30,351 nucleotides of DNA, from contig MSJH02000585.1 of NCBI GenBank assembly GCA_001931875.2, positions 1 through 30,351 on the forward strand, written 5' to 3'. Origin of the DNA: Byssochlamys sp. IMV 00236 (taxonomy: Eukaryota > Ascomycota > Eurotiomycetes > Eurotiales > Thermoascaceae). Made by a program: the position numbers and the translations under genes. This document shows positions 9,801-20,598 of this stretch, one piece after another (position 1 is the first letter of the stretch; every line of letters begins with the position of its first letter). Under the pieces are notes generated by a model. It did no database searches. It worked only from the letters and a program-made list of their open reading frames with translations, and was not told the origin of the DNA.

Positions 9801-12214
9801 TTCAGAACAAAGTGAACCTGATTCGATCATTAACTCGCAGGGTACAGGATCACATACTGACTCGTGACACTCGTCGTGATCATTATCTTCAGACTCTTCA
9901 ACTATTAGGATCGATTTAATATACGTGTTTCTCATGTTTTCTATCCTATCATGTTACCAGATGGTATCCCTTTGGCAGCGCATCTAGCTCTTCTTTGCTC
10001 CCGTTTTTCTGTCGCACGTAGCTTGTTTTCTAAGGATTCCCATGCTGCTTCTGTCAGAAATACCTATATTTTTGTTATTATGTATACATATAGACTGGCT
10101 TTGTTTCCGCTACCTTTTCTTCATTCAATAACATATTATCTTCATTCCACTCGAGTGCTTCTTGTAGTGCCAAATACTTTTCTTTAGGTTCAGCAGCCAG
10201 ATCCACAGTCGTTGTATGTATCAAGTCTGTATACCTTTCACAAAATTCCAATAGATCCATATCAATGGTATATTCTAAACGAGCTCTTATTACAAGAGGC
10301 AGTAAATGAAGCGATTTTATCTGCGCTGCTAATTTTTTCGGATCGCAGGAATGTGGAAGCAACAGATCGTTTGAACGAAGACAGAGAACGTACCAAGCTT
10401 TTGTTGATGATAACGTTGAGAGTATGCTGTCTATTCGAAGTGGTCTTTTTATTGGCGTCTCTGTTGTTGTCACAAGTGTACGCTCTTCTGCAAATGCTGT
10501 GTTTTCTATTATCTTTTGAGAAAAGAGCTTGCTAACCAGTCGGTTCGTAGGAGCCTCTGCTGCTTTGGGACCAAAGAGCAACACGAAATCTGTACAGACA
10601 GCTTCGTTTGCGTATGTCTCGAGCTCTGACGGTGAATAAAAGACTCTGCCAGTAAAGTGCTGGATAGCAAACTGTGTTTCCTTATTCCCAGACTTGAAAC
10701 TTAAGCAAGGATGTTTTCGATGCGTTTGCTTTAGTGTGTCCAAAAAGCGTCCTTGGGAAGAGGCTTGGTTGGATAATAAGGTTACAATACCTGTCTGCGG
10801 ATGATTAAGTAACTGAACACATTCGTCCATTTGTGTGTTGGATAAAGCGGGTATCGTCAGGTTAAGAGCAGAGTAGACACCAACGTTTCTTTCGTGCAGC
10901 TGATGCATCATCCAGTTATAGAACACTTCGTTTGCATAAAGTGTCGAAAATTGATGATATGATCCAGTTTGAATCGGTGCTGGTCCAGGAAAGTCAATGA
11001 TCCCTATAAAGTTTTGTAAACTGTCTGATTTTTTCATACTGAGTCTCTTGTTGATAGTCTCTACGAGCCAAGCAAATAAAAGTGTATACAAGGTTTCAGC
11101 AAGAGCATCACGCTGCAGAGCTGCTTGTTCAGCATTTAAAAAAATCGTCGTTAAATCCCGCTTGATCAGTTTTGTCTGGTAAGTGAGGCAAGTCTCTAGT
11201 GACTTTGCCTCTACACCCAACAGATCTGTTATGATTTCTAATTCAAGCTTGTTCTTTATGATTGCCGAGTCTTGCTCATTTGTTGGGTCATCCACAAATT
11301 GAAGGTTTCCCAAGTGTAAAATAGATGAAAGTATTTGCATGATTTGGAAGAAGGTGTTCTTGTTAATACCAAGGGATCGCAACAGAGTCCTTAATTCACT
11401 ATACTTTTCAGCATCTTGATCTATAAAGGATGATACAAGTCGTGCTGCCTCTCTTGTCTTGAATAGATAGTCATACGATGCTGACTCGTCCAGATGTAAT
11501 AGAGACTTTTCCTCTTGTGTTGTTCCATAAAGCATATAATAAAAGACATGAAAGCAACGGTCGTCACCGTTAGTTTGGGTGATCCTTGATCTTTCCAGCA
11601 TGTATTCTGAGAATTTTGCGCCTATCATCCTTCCTTTTTCATTAAATTGTAATTCTAGATACTTTCCAAAACGGGACGCATTATCATGTACATCTGTCTT
11701 TGCATGTCCAAACGCTTCCAGGGCGCTGTAAGCCATTTGAGTTAGTTGTTGTAATTTTGTTGGTTTTTTTGGGTTACTGAGTGTGATGAGATGATAAAGT
11801 ATCCATTGACTCATTTCTGACTTTCCGCTTCCACATAAACCACTATGTACGATACCAAGGAGAAAGATAGAGGTTTAATATAAGGAGCTTCGATCCCAAA
11901 AGATTATATGTATACCTCAGTAAAATAGACTGGTCGATGCGAGTTCTACGCATATGAAAATAAGCCTGATTGACGTGTTGGAATATATGTGCTGGTAATC
12001 TCTTTTTGATGTCTGTATTTTTATACTCTGCTAGATATCTTTCACTAATCTCTTGAATTGTTTCACGAGAATCTTTATAAGGATTGACAACGATCAATAA
12101 CGAATGCTTTACTCGAGTATATATTTGGTCGTTTAAAAATCTTTCTTTTAATGCAGACACAATCTTTTCTTCAGTGACATCTTTAATTTCTGAAAGATCT
12201 TCTGTTGAAGTCAT
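6860..12214 (-). CDS. Class V chitin synthase with N-terminal myosin-motor-like domain
   Basis: Five exons on the minus strand (12214-11916, 11842-10114, 10063-9958, 9901-7344, 7291-6860; introns 50-73 nt) give 1707 aa, with all phases consistent. Residues 1 to about 650 are a myosin head: P-loop GLCGSGKSE (101-109), switch I NASRFGK (about 154-160), and a degenerate switch II (IIDFPGPAP, near 381). After a Glu/Lys-rich linker come membrane segments (about 808-870), a cytochrome-b5-like region (about 890-990), and the processive GT2 chitin synthase core, with VDADTEV (about 1322), EDRY (about 1437) and QRRRW (about 1476). Terminal membrane helices and a DEK_C-type domain close the protein. 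It polymerises UDP-GlcNAc into chitin at the plasma membrane; the motor part is thought to retain vesicles at growth sites. The third intron (9957-9902) is the least certain: the alternative is an ATG at 9935, which would give a separate motor-less protein. Confidence 0.88.
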
Positions 12215-12535
12215 TGATTATTATTTTAAAAGAGAAAGTAAAGGGATGAAATTAGAATCCAAGCAGAAAACAAAGCTGTTGTATGTATGTCTCGTTTTAT
12301 ATTTATATATAAACTCCCTTTTTTGTTTCTCTCCCCCCTTAAAAAACGTTATATGCTATTCTTACTACTCCTTATATACAACCATCCATTTGTTTACTCA
12401 TTCTGTCTATTCATCTCCTTCCTTTTGGTCTTGTTTATTTGTGTATTTTTTGGCCCCTAAGTTAGACTTGTGGCATTGTAGTAAAAATGATTTATTATAG
12501 AAAAGAAAAAAAAAGAAATAATGCAAAAAAAAATA
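12215..12535. other. Upstream region of the chitin synthase gene
   Basis: A pyrimidine-rich and AT-rich intergenic stretch of 321 bp, between the chitin synthase start and the stop of the Zn2Cys6 gene. It must hold the chitin synthase promoter and the regulator's 3' end. ATATTTATATATAAA near 12299 is TATA-like, but on these AT-rich bases I do not assign a box. Confidence 0.4.
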
Positions 12536-14484
12536 TTATACATTTATAACATCCGTGATTGTTTTGTGTACAACATCAAACAGTAATGCTTGTGCAGGGA
12601 GGGGATAATTTTTGTACAATTCTTGAATGGATACGGATGAAGTGGGTGAAATCAAGGTTAGAGGTGAAGTATGTGCGACGACTTCTTGATCCAAATATGC
12701 CACGCTTTCAAATACAATCATGTACTCTTCAATTTTCTTTCTTGTTGATAATGTAACCGAAGGATCTTTGCTTTGCAAGAGAAGCGTAAGAGCATCCATG
12801 ACTCTGAATAGTAATTTTCCTGTAGCTAAAGAATATTAAGTATTAAATGATATAATATTTTAACTATTTGCTTACTGAAACAAATCTCTTCTAGGTTTTC
12901 AATCTTTTTAGCCAAAATTAAGATGATTTCGGCAGCATATAATGCTAAATAGATTGATTTATCTTTCACGATTTGTGCTGTATTACCATTGATCTTTATA
13001 TTCACAAGGTTTGCGTAAATGTTTATAGCCACACTGTGAACATACAGAGACATGGTCAGCTTCTGAACATTATCGCACGAATCGATCAATTCTTTAGTAC
13101 AATTGTAAGGTTCTTTACTGATCTTCATATGTTCTGGAAGGTTATGCCACCATTCGATCAGAAAATCATCATGAAATACGATATCTTCAAACGTCAACTC
13201 TAGTTTTTCTCCTACAAGTGTTTTCATCGTACGCTTGTGCACTCTGCTCATGAATGGATGTGATTCAAGCTGTGTAACATAATTCAATGCTTCAAACGAA
13301 TATCTTATTAGCAAATTTTCATCAGGCAAGAAGTCAAATCGACAAGGAACATGCTCTATGCATTCGCATCGATCATTAAGAAAGATGTCAACCATGGATA
13401 AAATACCACGTGCAGCCAGATGGTTACGGTGAATCGTTGCATAAAGAATTCGAGTATTCATATCTAGCGATGCGTTTCCGTTTTTGTAGCCTGGGTGCTT
13501 TTTAGCCAAACTCTCTGCGAGTATCCAAGCGATAGAAGACCATTTCTTGCATTCGTTAAATCTCATTGTGGTAAACAAGAATGGCTGAATTATGTTTATG
13601 ATGACGAGTGATTCCAATTCTCGTTCTGGATCATCAAACATATCTATTAGCTTTCTCATACATTTTCGATAAAAGTATTCACCAACATATCTCTTTTCTT
13701 GTGAGTTGAGAAAACTATGTCGACATATGTGCACAGATGCGCTCGCACAAATCGCTAGTGTTGTGGGATCCTCTAGCTTGTTTATCTTTTCTATTCTCTT
13801 TCTAAATGAGCGTTCATGGATTGCCTGTAGCCAGACATCAAAACAATGAAAGTGTAAGTCGATCAGTCTATCAATGAATGCTTCTGGTTTTATATAACGT
13901 GCTATCATGCTATTTGAATACATGTTATCGTCTGCACTGCCATTATCAATAGCTAGTCTGGTTAGGTCTGTTATAGCTCTATGAAGTACATATGGCTGGG
14001 TATTTTCAAACACAAATGAAACTTTTTTAAATGTGTTTCCAAAAGGTGACAGATAGCGTAAGAATGCCTTTCCATAGGCTGATAGTTCCTCAAAGCTCTT
14101 GATTTCAGTCTGAAGCTGTAATTGTCCGTTCTCGATCTGTAAAGTCCACCTGGGCTCGCTTTTAATAAGTGCTGCGGTTGACCTTTGTTTATTCAGATCA
14201 ATTTCAAGATTATGTAGTTCCATTTGTAATTCTTCAATTTGTTGGTACAAGTCATTATATCTTCTTTCATTTACTTCGTCATCGTCTCCTATACTAGAAT
14301 CACTGCTACTCGAGAACTCTTGAGGTATGCATTTTCTTTTCATTTTGATACACCGAGCGCATGGTTCTGATTCGCAGCTTCTTTCACATTTCCTTCTTCT
14401 CTGCTTACAATCTATTTCCTATTAAATGAATTTGATAATATGCTTTATAAAATACTCACATTGGCAAGGCGCTCTTCTGGCCAT
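12536..14484 (-). CDS. Zn2Cys6 fungal transcription factor
   Basis: Three exons (14484-14460, 14411-12876, 12825-12536) give 616 aa. The first exon encodes only eight residues plus one base, and joining it completes the binuclear zinc cluster: CQYCKQRRRKC, then CARCIKMKRKC, giving C-x2-C-x6-C-x8-C-x2-C-x6-C with one extra Cys inside the loop. A Ser/Asp-rich linker and a leucine-type coiled coil (YNDLYQQIEELQMELHN) for dimerisation follow. The long helical middle, with a DVWLQAIHERSF-like block, resembles the fungal-specific transcription factor domain. The acceptor AAATAG at 14412 was chosen over the one 7 nt upstream because only it keeps the frame and supplies the Tyr between Cys1 and Cys2. 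Target genes cannot be inferred. It diverges from the SLC25A46-like gene. Confidence 0.8.
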
Positions 14485-14591
14485 TTTGTTTTTAAAGGGG
14501 GTGAGAAAGAGCCAGAGCAATAGTCTTTTGACTCAGTTGTGACGTTGCTTTTGTTTCAAGACGAAAATTACCGCCGTTCTTGTGTTTCTTT
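14485..14591. promoter_or_regulatory. 107-bp divergent promoter
   Basis: The starts of the Zn2Cys6 regulator (minus strand) and the carrier-like gene (plus strand) are only 107 bp apart, so both promoters must share this stretch. It contains CTCAGTTGTGACG and GACGAAAATTACCGCC but no clear TATA box. Confidence 0.55.
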
Positions 14592-15848
14592 ATGACATTG
14601 AGTGCTTATTTAGGATTATTGTCAATCGGAAGCACGATTCAAACAAGATCTGTAGTAGATAATCAAGAAGAAGAAGAAAGAGAAGTCCAACGTATAAGGC
14701 TTTTATCTGAAGCAATAGCTAATGCAGAGGTTGATATCGTTTCAACCGTTAGTACCCATCATACCCCTTTAGAACATAAAGGTATATATACTCTCTGTGT
14801 ATTGTTTGTTTTTTGTCTACATATACTTAGGAATTAGTTGATAGAAGTCAAAGAAAATATATCAGGCGTTGTACTAGCTATTGGCAGCATGGTTGCAAAT
14901 TATACATTATGCTTTCCTATTGTTGCAGCACGGCATAGTCTACAAGCCTTACCCGTTAAAAATAGCTTTGAGAGAGACACACCGCGCTATGGAGCGATGA
15001 AGCTCTATTATACTTATAAATATGGTGGTATACGGAGGCTGTATCCAGGATTTGGTCTTGGTTTGTTAGGACAGTCCATCAGTGCTAGCTATGAATCAAT
15101 TATTGGTCAGATCACGTCCAGCTTAACAACAAAACAAACCAATTTCCTTTTGTATGCTGCAACTAAAGCAGTAGGCAAACTATTGACATTATTGATGAAT
15201 GTTCCATTATATCCCTTGTACAGAAATGCGCTTATTCTCCGTATTCAATCTGATTCAAGTATCAGTCGTATCATTATTAGAAATCGTCATGACTTTATTA
15301 GAGCCTATAAGCAAAATCTATCTGACTTTCATAGTCTTCGTACTGTTCCTATTGGATTCTTGCCTTCTTGTATATTAAATATATTGACAGAAAATCTACT
15401 TGTTTATATATATAAATACAGTTTCAAGCTATTTATGGAAGAATCAAAAAGAAGCGACACGGCCAAGAAGGAAGCAACCGTTTTGCACACATTTTATCCT
15501 GAAATCGCATGTGGAGTGGTCAGCAGTATTATCACTCGAACACTAAGCTATCCGGTGGACACGATCTTGTTTAAACTCATGGTGCAAGATAGTGGAGTAC
15601 TCAAGGTTAACACTCACTACAGCGGATTCTTTGACTGTGTGAGGAAAACATATGCAGAAGGTGGATGGAAAGCGTTTTATCCTGGCTGGGGCATCGGCCT
15701 ACTCGAAATTACCATGGGCTACTTTGTCTTAGAGGCTTCTTGGTTGGCTTACCGTCTTACCTACTGGTGTTTATCCCCCAACCATGACGATGATCAAAAC
15801 ATGCGTACAGTTAAAAAGGCTCGCAAGTTACAAGAAAGGTTACTGTAG
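14592..15848 (+). CDS. SLC25A46/Ugo1-like mitochondrial outer-membrane carrier-family protein
   Basis: Two exons. My preferred model is 14592-14781 and 14845-15848 (397 aa): donor GTATAT, acceptor GATAG, 63-nt intron. A second frame-consistent intron is 14748-14837. The protein has a short acidic N-terminus (NQEEEEREVQRI) and carrier-type repeats with weak signatures: CFPIVAARHSLQA in the first, YPGFGLGLLGQ, and in the last SYPVDTILFKLMVQD followed by FFDCVRKTYAEGGWKAFYPG. The degenerate signatures and length fit the SLC25A46/Ugo1 group, which works in mitochondrial outer-membrane fusion and lipid organisation rather than in classical solute exchange. An ordinary inner-membrane carrier is less likely. 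Its stop lies 5 bp from the stop of the convergent Rpt4 gene. Confidence 0.65.
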
Positions 15849-15853
15849 CTTTA

Positions 15854-17206
15854 TTAAATCTTTTCATAATCCAACTTTGTTTCCAACTTTTTCGCGTCTT
15901 GCAATTTTCTTACTGCTTTCATAAAGTCTTCCTGAATACAATAATCACGTTCTTCTCTAATGGCAAACATGCCTGCTTCTGTACATACATTTCTTAAATC
16001 AGCACCGTTGAAACCATCCGAGAGTTTTACTATAGCTTCATAATCTATATCTCCATGCTTTGAAATGTTGGCAGCATGAATCTTTAAAATTTCCAAACGT
16101 CCTTGTTCATTGGGTAATGGAATCTCAATCTTTCTGTCCAATCGACCAGGTCGAAGCAATGCAGGATCCAGTGTATCAGGTCTGTTTGTAGCCATGATAA
16201 GCTTTGTTTGTCCAAGATAATCAAAACCGTCCATTTGATTTAATAATTCCATAAGAGTACGCTGTATTTCTCTATCAGCAGATGTACCTTCAGAGAAACG
16301 ACGACCACCGATAGCATCAATTTCATCCATAAAGATAATACATGGCTCATGCTCCTTTGCATAACCAAACATCTCTCTGATCAATCTAGCACTTTCACCG
16401 ATATACTTGTCAACAATAGCACTGGAAACCACCTTTAAGAAATTCACTTGAAGTGTACTAGCAACTGCTTTAGCCAATAAAGTCTTGCCGGTACCTGGAG
16501 GACCATATAATAGCACACCCTTTGGAGGTTTGACACCAACACGTAAAAAGAGTTCAGGATTCATCAAGGGTAATTCAATAACCTGATGTCGGTTATGGTT
16601 ATAAAATGTGTGCCATGTACATTTAATGTATATTCTTACCTCACGAAGCTCTCGAATTTGTTCAGAGAGACCACCAATACCAGCAAAACTGACATCACCA
16701 GGATCTTCTATTGACATGTTATATACAAGAGGATCAACTTCACGAGGTAAAATGCGCATAATAGTCAAGGTAGTCATATCAAGTGCAACACGAGCACCTT
16801 GTTTTAACTTTTCTTTATCGACTGTGTTACGGCATCCAACAACATAACGAGGACCACTTGTATTCTTGACAATGACTAATAAAATAATAAGTGGCCCAGT
16901 CTGACACAATAAGAATTATAAACTTACATCGTTCGTCGTCCAATTGTTTCAACACTTCACCAATGACTTGACCGACACTTTGCAAAGCTTTGATGTCGTC
17001 TTCTGATTTATCATATTCTTTATCAAGAGCTCGTAATCCAAGACGCACTATATTGAAAGTTAGAAGGGACACACAAAAGGTTCAATCATATAATAATTAC
17101 TCTCTTTAAGTTTAGCATCTAATTCACGATGCTCTAAAAGTCTTCTTCGGTAAGCACTCAAGGCTTTGGTCTTTGGATCTTGTTCAGGTTGGCTTGATGA
17201 AGACAT
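15854..17206 (-). CDS. RPT4: 26S proteasome regulatory ATPase Rpt4 (PSMC6)
   Basis: Four exons (17206-17101, 17047-16928, 16875-16640, 16582-15854; introns 52-57 nt) give 396 aa, close to the roughly 390 aa usual for Rpt4. The order is an N-terminal coiled coil, an OB-fold segment ([30 protein letters not shown]), [19 protein letters not shown], Walker A GPPGTGKT (181-188), Walker [10 protein letters not shown] (Asp240, Glu241), the [17 protein letters not shown] block, sensor 1 MATNRPD, and the Arg-finger block [34 protein letters not shown] and the LDYEKI end point to Rpt4 rather than to other Rpt subunits, and there is no C-terminal HbYX motif, as expected for Rpt4. It unfolds substrates in the base of the 19S particle. 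It converges on the carrier-like gene. Confidence 0.92.
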
Positions 17207-17696
17207 GTGAGATTGAAATGACTAGTAAAAAGAAAAAAGAAATCAGAAAAAGTGAGCTCGTCATAGGACGCGTATGTATTATCGGAGTTAAAAAGACGTC
17301 ATCCACACAGACAAACTTTCTTCTTTTGTGACCTTGGCTGTTTTCAGTATTTTCTTATTGTTTTCAACTTGACAACATGTAATAATATAAAAAATGAGCT
17401 TCTTCTTTTTGAGAGATATAAAAAGAGGACATTCGTATAATGTTGTCAACACATTATAACAGAATGAAAGCCACGGAATAAGTTGTAATAGCTGAAAGAC
17501 TAAACATTGCTTTTATATCTCATTCTTTTACTTATAGTGGGCTCTTTTTTGTTATTTGTTGTCTGAAAGTGTACACACACACACACCTTAAAAATGATAA
17601 TGATGGACTCAATATATGTATAGCCAAGCATATTCTATAGTTCATATCATTGGTATTATTCTATACAAGTAATTTGTTGTGTTCCCTTTTTAATGT
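17207..17696. other. Intergenic region upstream of RPT4
   Basis: This 490-bp stretch lies upstream of RPT4 and downstream of the NDUFA8 gene, both on the minus strand. It holds a short (AC)n run (17573-17586) and, at about 17527-17562, a diverged copy of the 3' coding end of the NDUFA8 gene. I see no gene in it. Confidence 0.5.
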
Positions 17697-18264
17697 TTAT
17701 TTCAAAGGACTTCTAATAACTGGGCTCTTTTTGTTTTGAATTTGTTCATCAACTGAAGATCCAGGAATCTTCTTCTCCAAGCCCTAAGACAGTAAAGAAG
17801 TTTAGTTCTGCTGCCCTTTTGTTTATATAAGCATAATTACCAATTTCTCAAATACACAAGCATTCAAAGCACGTTCAGGCTTACGACAAGCGTAGAATTC
17901 CTGATTCTTGTTGTCCAAACATTTCCAATGTGCTTCAAATTCCTTACCACAGTTCTCTCGAAGCTTGGTAATTCTATTAAAGTTTAACAAGATGAACTAT
18001 CAAGCTTTGTTTTACTTACAAGTCAATGGCACAACGAGTGACCTTTCTTCCTTCTTTAAGACAGTGCTCAGGGTTGTTGTTTTCATTTTTACAGAGCATG
18101 AAATCATCGTTATAATCTTTACAATATTGACCAATGAAGAAAGAAGCGCTCTTCAAAGGTGCTGAGGTGGCACCAACTTCATCAACCTTTGGTACTGATT
18201 CAGGAAGAGGAGTGGGATCGACAAATTCGACGTGTGTAAAACCCAAATCTTGTTTAGTGGACAT
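17697..18264 (-). CDS. NADH:ubiquinone oxidoreductase subunit NDUFA8 (CHCH-domain)
   Basis: Three exons (18264-18020, 17973-17841, 17783-17697; introns 46 and 57 nt) give 154 aa, a little shorter than the human protein. Four CX9C motifs are visible: CKDYNDDFMLC, CLKEGRKVTRC, CGKEFEAHWKC and CRKPERALNAC. They make two CHCH hairpins, the hallmark of the NDUFA8/PGIV accessory subunit. It is imported and oxidised in the mitochondrial intermembrane space (Mia40 route) and sits on the membrane arm of complex I. The KVDEVGATSAPLKSAS stretch before the first hairpin also matches the family. There is no cleavable presequence, as expected. Other CHCH proteins usually have one hairpin, so the assignment is fairly firm. 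Confidence 0.88.
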
Positions 18265-18395
18265 GTTAATGCAAGTTATATATAAAGTTCCTCTTCTATT
18301 GATTCATTGATTTAGTTTATCATCATTTTACTTGTCATTCTTTCTTTACTTCCTATTTGGTTGCTGAAGGAGCGAGAAGAAAAATTTACATAGAA

Positions 18396-20598
18396 ATGGC
18401 CAAATCCGGGGGAAGCGCTTCATCTTTAGCGGAAGTCAAAATTTACGATGACATAAAGAGCATTAAATCTCCGAATTTACTTAACAGTCCCAAGTAAAAC
18501 TAATGCTGTTTGTATTTGATTTCATAAACTTTACAATGTGGTACACAGTTGTACCTTTTTTGACGGGCTTAGATTTTTGAGTCTGTAAAGATTAATTGTT
18601 TTATCCATTTTAAAAGATTAGAAGTATTTATACATTTTAGAAAATGTATACTGGAGGCTTTGAGCATCTTTACTGAGTTTGAGGAAGGTTCAAGAAAGAC
18701 GTTGGAATCAATTAATGAGAAGAGACTTGTGCAAAGTTATCATTTTTGTAAAGCGATTACTCATGACAAGTGTTTCGCGCTTCAAGATAAAGAACGTCCA
18801 TAAAAAAACCTCAGACTCCAATTGTATCTTTTTGTTTCCCTAGCGATTATTTCAAGGTGTATTAAGATAAAAAAAATGAGCGAAAGAATGTTATATAAAG
18901 ATGGTTCGTTGCTATGCGATAAGCAGTCTTTTCATGATTTTCTAATGATGAAACTAATCTTTCAATAGAAATTGCTTCTTCAATTTTAAAAGTAGCCAAT
19001 GAAAAAAATGAAGCAGAGATAAGGGACATAGTTGTAGAACTATCAGATTTAATAGAGAAAAACTATGACGGAAAACGCCTGAACTTATACAAAAGGTGAT
19101 TGGAAAAGGAAAATCAAGGCTGTTGCTAACGCGATGAGTTACAAACTTCTTGGAGTAAACAAAGATTGTTTCGATACGTTGAACTTTAAAAATCCTGAAA
19201 GTTCATCAGCCAGTAAATCAACCAACTCGAATTACAAATTGACCAATCCAGAAAAAAAGCTTGTTATCGGTCTGTACAATAGCATTCCCACTTCTGGCAA
19301 ATGGAAGTTGTCTACAGGAAAAGTTGTTGACGATCAGATGAAACAATTAGCAGAAGAGTCAATATACGAACACCCAGTACACTCACTGATATTTGATCCA
19401 AATGATTGTATTTGGAAGCAGTATTTCACTGTAGCAGAGTTAAATGAAATCAGATAGCACAGAGCACTACAATTGCCCAATATTTCTGGTGATCTTGAAG
19501 AATATTCGAATAGCTACGATCAAAAATGGACGTCCGCCAAAGAATTATACTTCTTTGCCGATGGTCAAAAACATGATCCTGTAGACTAATTTGACAAGAA
19601 GTGGATGAGAGAAAGTATAGCCAGGATGTCAGAGTTGTGCCTAGACAATAACGAACTCGAACTGAATGACTTCTCAGAGGCTGATTTACTACATGATGTA
19701 TGGCCCTTTCTATACAGAGCATTCAAAAACAAAGAAGTTAAGGCATCACTCGGGGAAAGAACAAATGGGGCTGCTGCTTTAATCAGAAATGAACATAGAG
19801 GATTGGAAGCAAGAGAGAAAAGGTCAAGAAAAGCTATCGGTGTCAAGCTTGACATTTGTCGTGTTTACATAGATCACACATCTCTTAATTCTCTATTTAT
19901 TCATTCTCAGTTAATAGACGACGTCAGACATTTACAGTCGTCACCTCTCCTATATATTCGGGTCGTACCCTCATTTATTAGTTCTTCTCTCAAATTTGAA
20001 TAAAGAATAGTAATTGTTAGCTATTGACTCCTACTGTTCTTATACACAAATACCAGAAACATAACAACATTGTTTTTAAAGTAGGCTATAATGAACATGG
20101 CTCTTGTGAAGTTGGTAAAGATGACGTTACGGTAGCCGACGACAAGTATCTTGATGATGGCCTTATAAAACTTCCTAAAACTCTTAGAGATATGATGGTT
20201 TTATTGGTGCAGAAGAACCGTAGAAAAATAAACAACCTTTTGACTGCTGAGTTTCTGGTTATGGGTAAGCTAAACATATTACATAAATAAAGGTACATTT
20301 AGTAATTTACTTCTTAGGTCTATGTATGGAGCTTGTGATCATGGATGTTCCTGTTGGCCAACATATTGCGCAAATCACAAAAACTGCCAGGTTTGAGTTC
20401 CCGTCCTCTATTAAGACTATGACTATTGACTTCTTGCCCCTTCTGGAGATCACGTGGAAAGGTAAACAAGCAATGAAGATGGTTCATAAAACTATGAATG
20501 ACAGAAAAAGAAAAATCACCGAGCTCATTGCTGATAGTTCGGACATTGTACCATCTTTGGCTTACTCTTTTTACCATAAATCTGCCGCTTTCATGTAA
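18396..20598 (+). pseudogene. Mucorales-expanded uncharacterised family, fragment C (longest copy, broken)
   Basis: The longest member in the window. Coding blocks: a 33-codon first exon from ATG 18396 with a GTAAAA donor near 18495; an exon from about 18640 to a TAA near 18802; further blocks near 18850-18970 and 18950-19090; then a long frame from about 19086 through 19855. That frame has in-frame TAG at 19455 and TAA at 19588, and at least one frameshift near 19085. It contains FSEADLLHDVWPFLYRAF, the GE dipeptide in ASLGERTNG, and GVKLDI. A likely intron (about 19863-20056) leads to FKVGYNEHGSCEVGK and LIKLPKTLRDMM; another (20271-20318) leads to GLCMELVIMDV. The end is at 20598. Two stops and a frameshift make it a pseudogene unless the stops fall in introns I missed. 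Function is unknown. Confidence 0.6.

Noticed and set aside
7314..9935. A stand-alone 873-aa chitin synthase starting at the ATG at 9935
   Set aside because: A 56-nt intron (9957-9902) joins the frame to the upstream motor domain with correct phase, and the class V architecture is then complete. The ATG would lie inside the intron.
16600..16909. A 351-aa AAA protein starting at 16909 and reading through to 15854
   Set aside because: Its first residues are translated intron, and a second intron is read through as an insertion before the ELPL block. Splicing gives the normal Rpt4 sequence and length.
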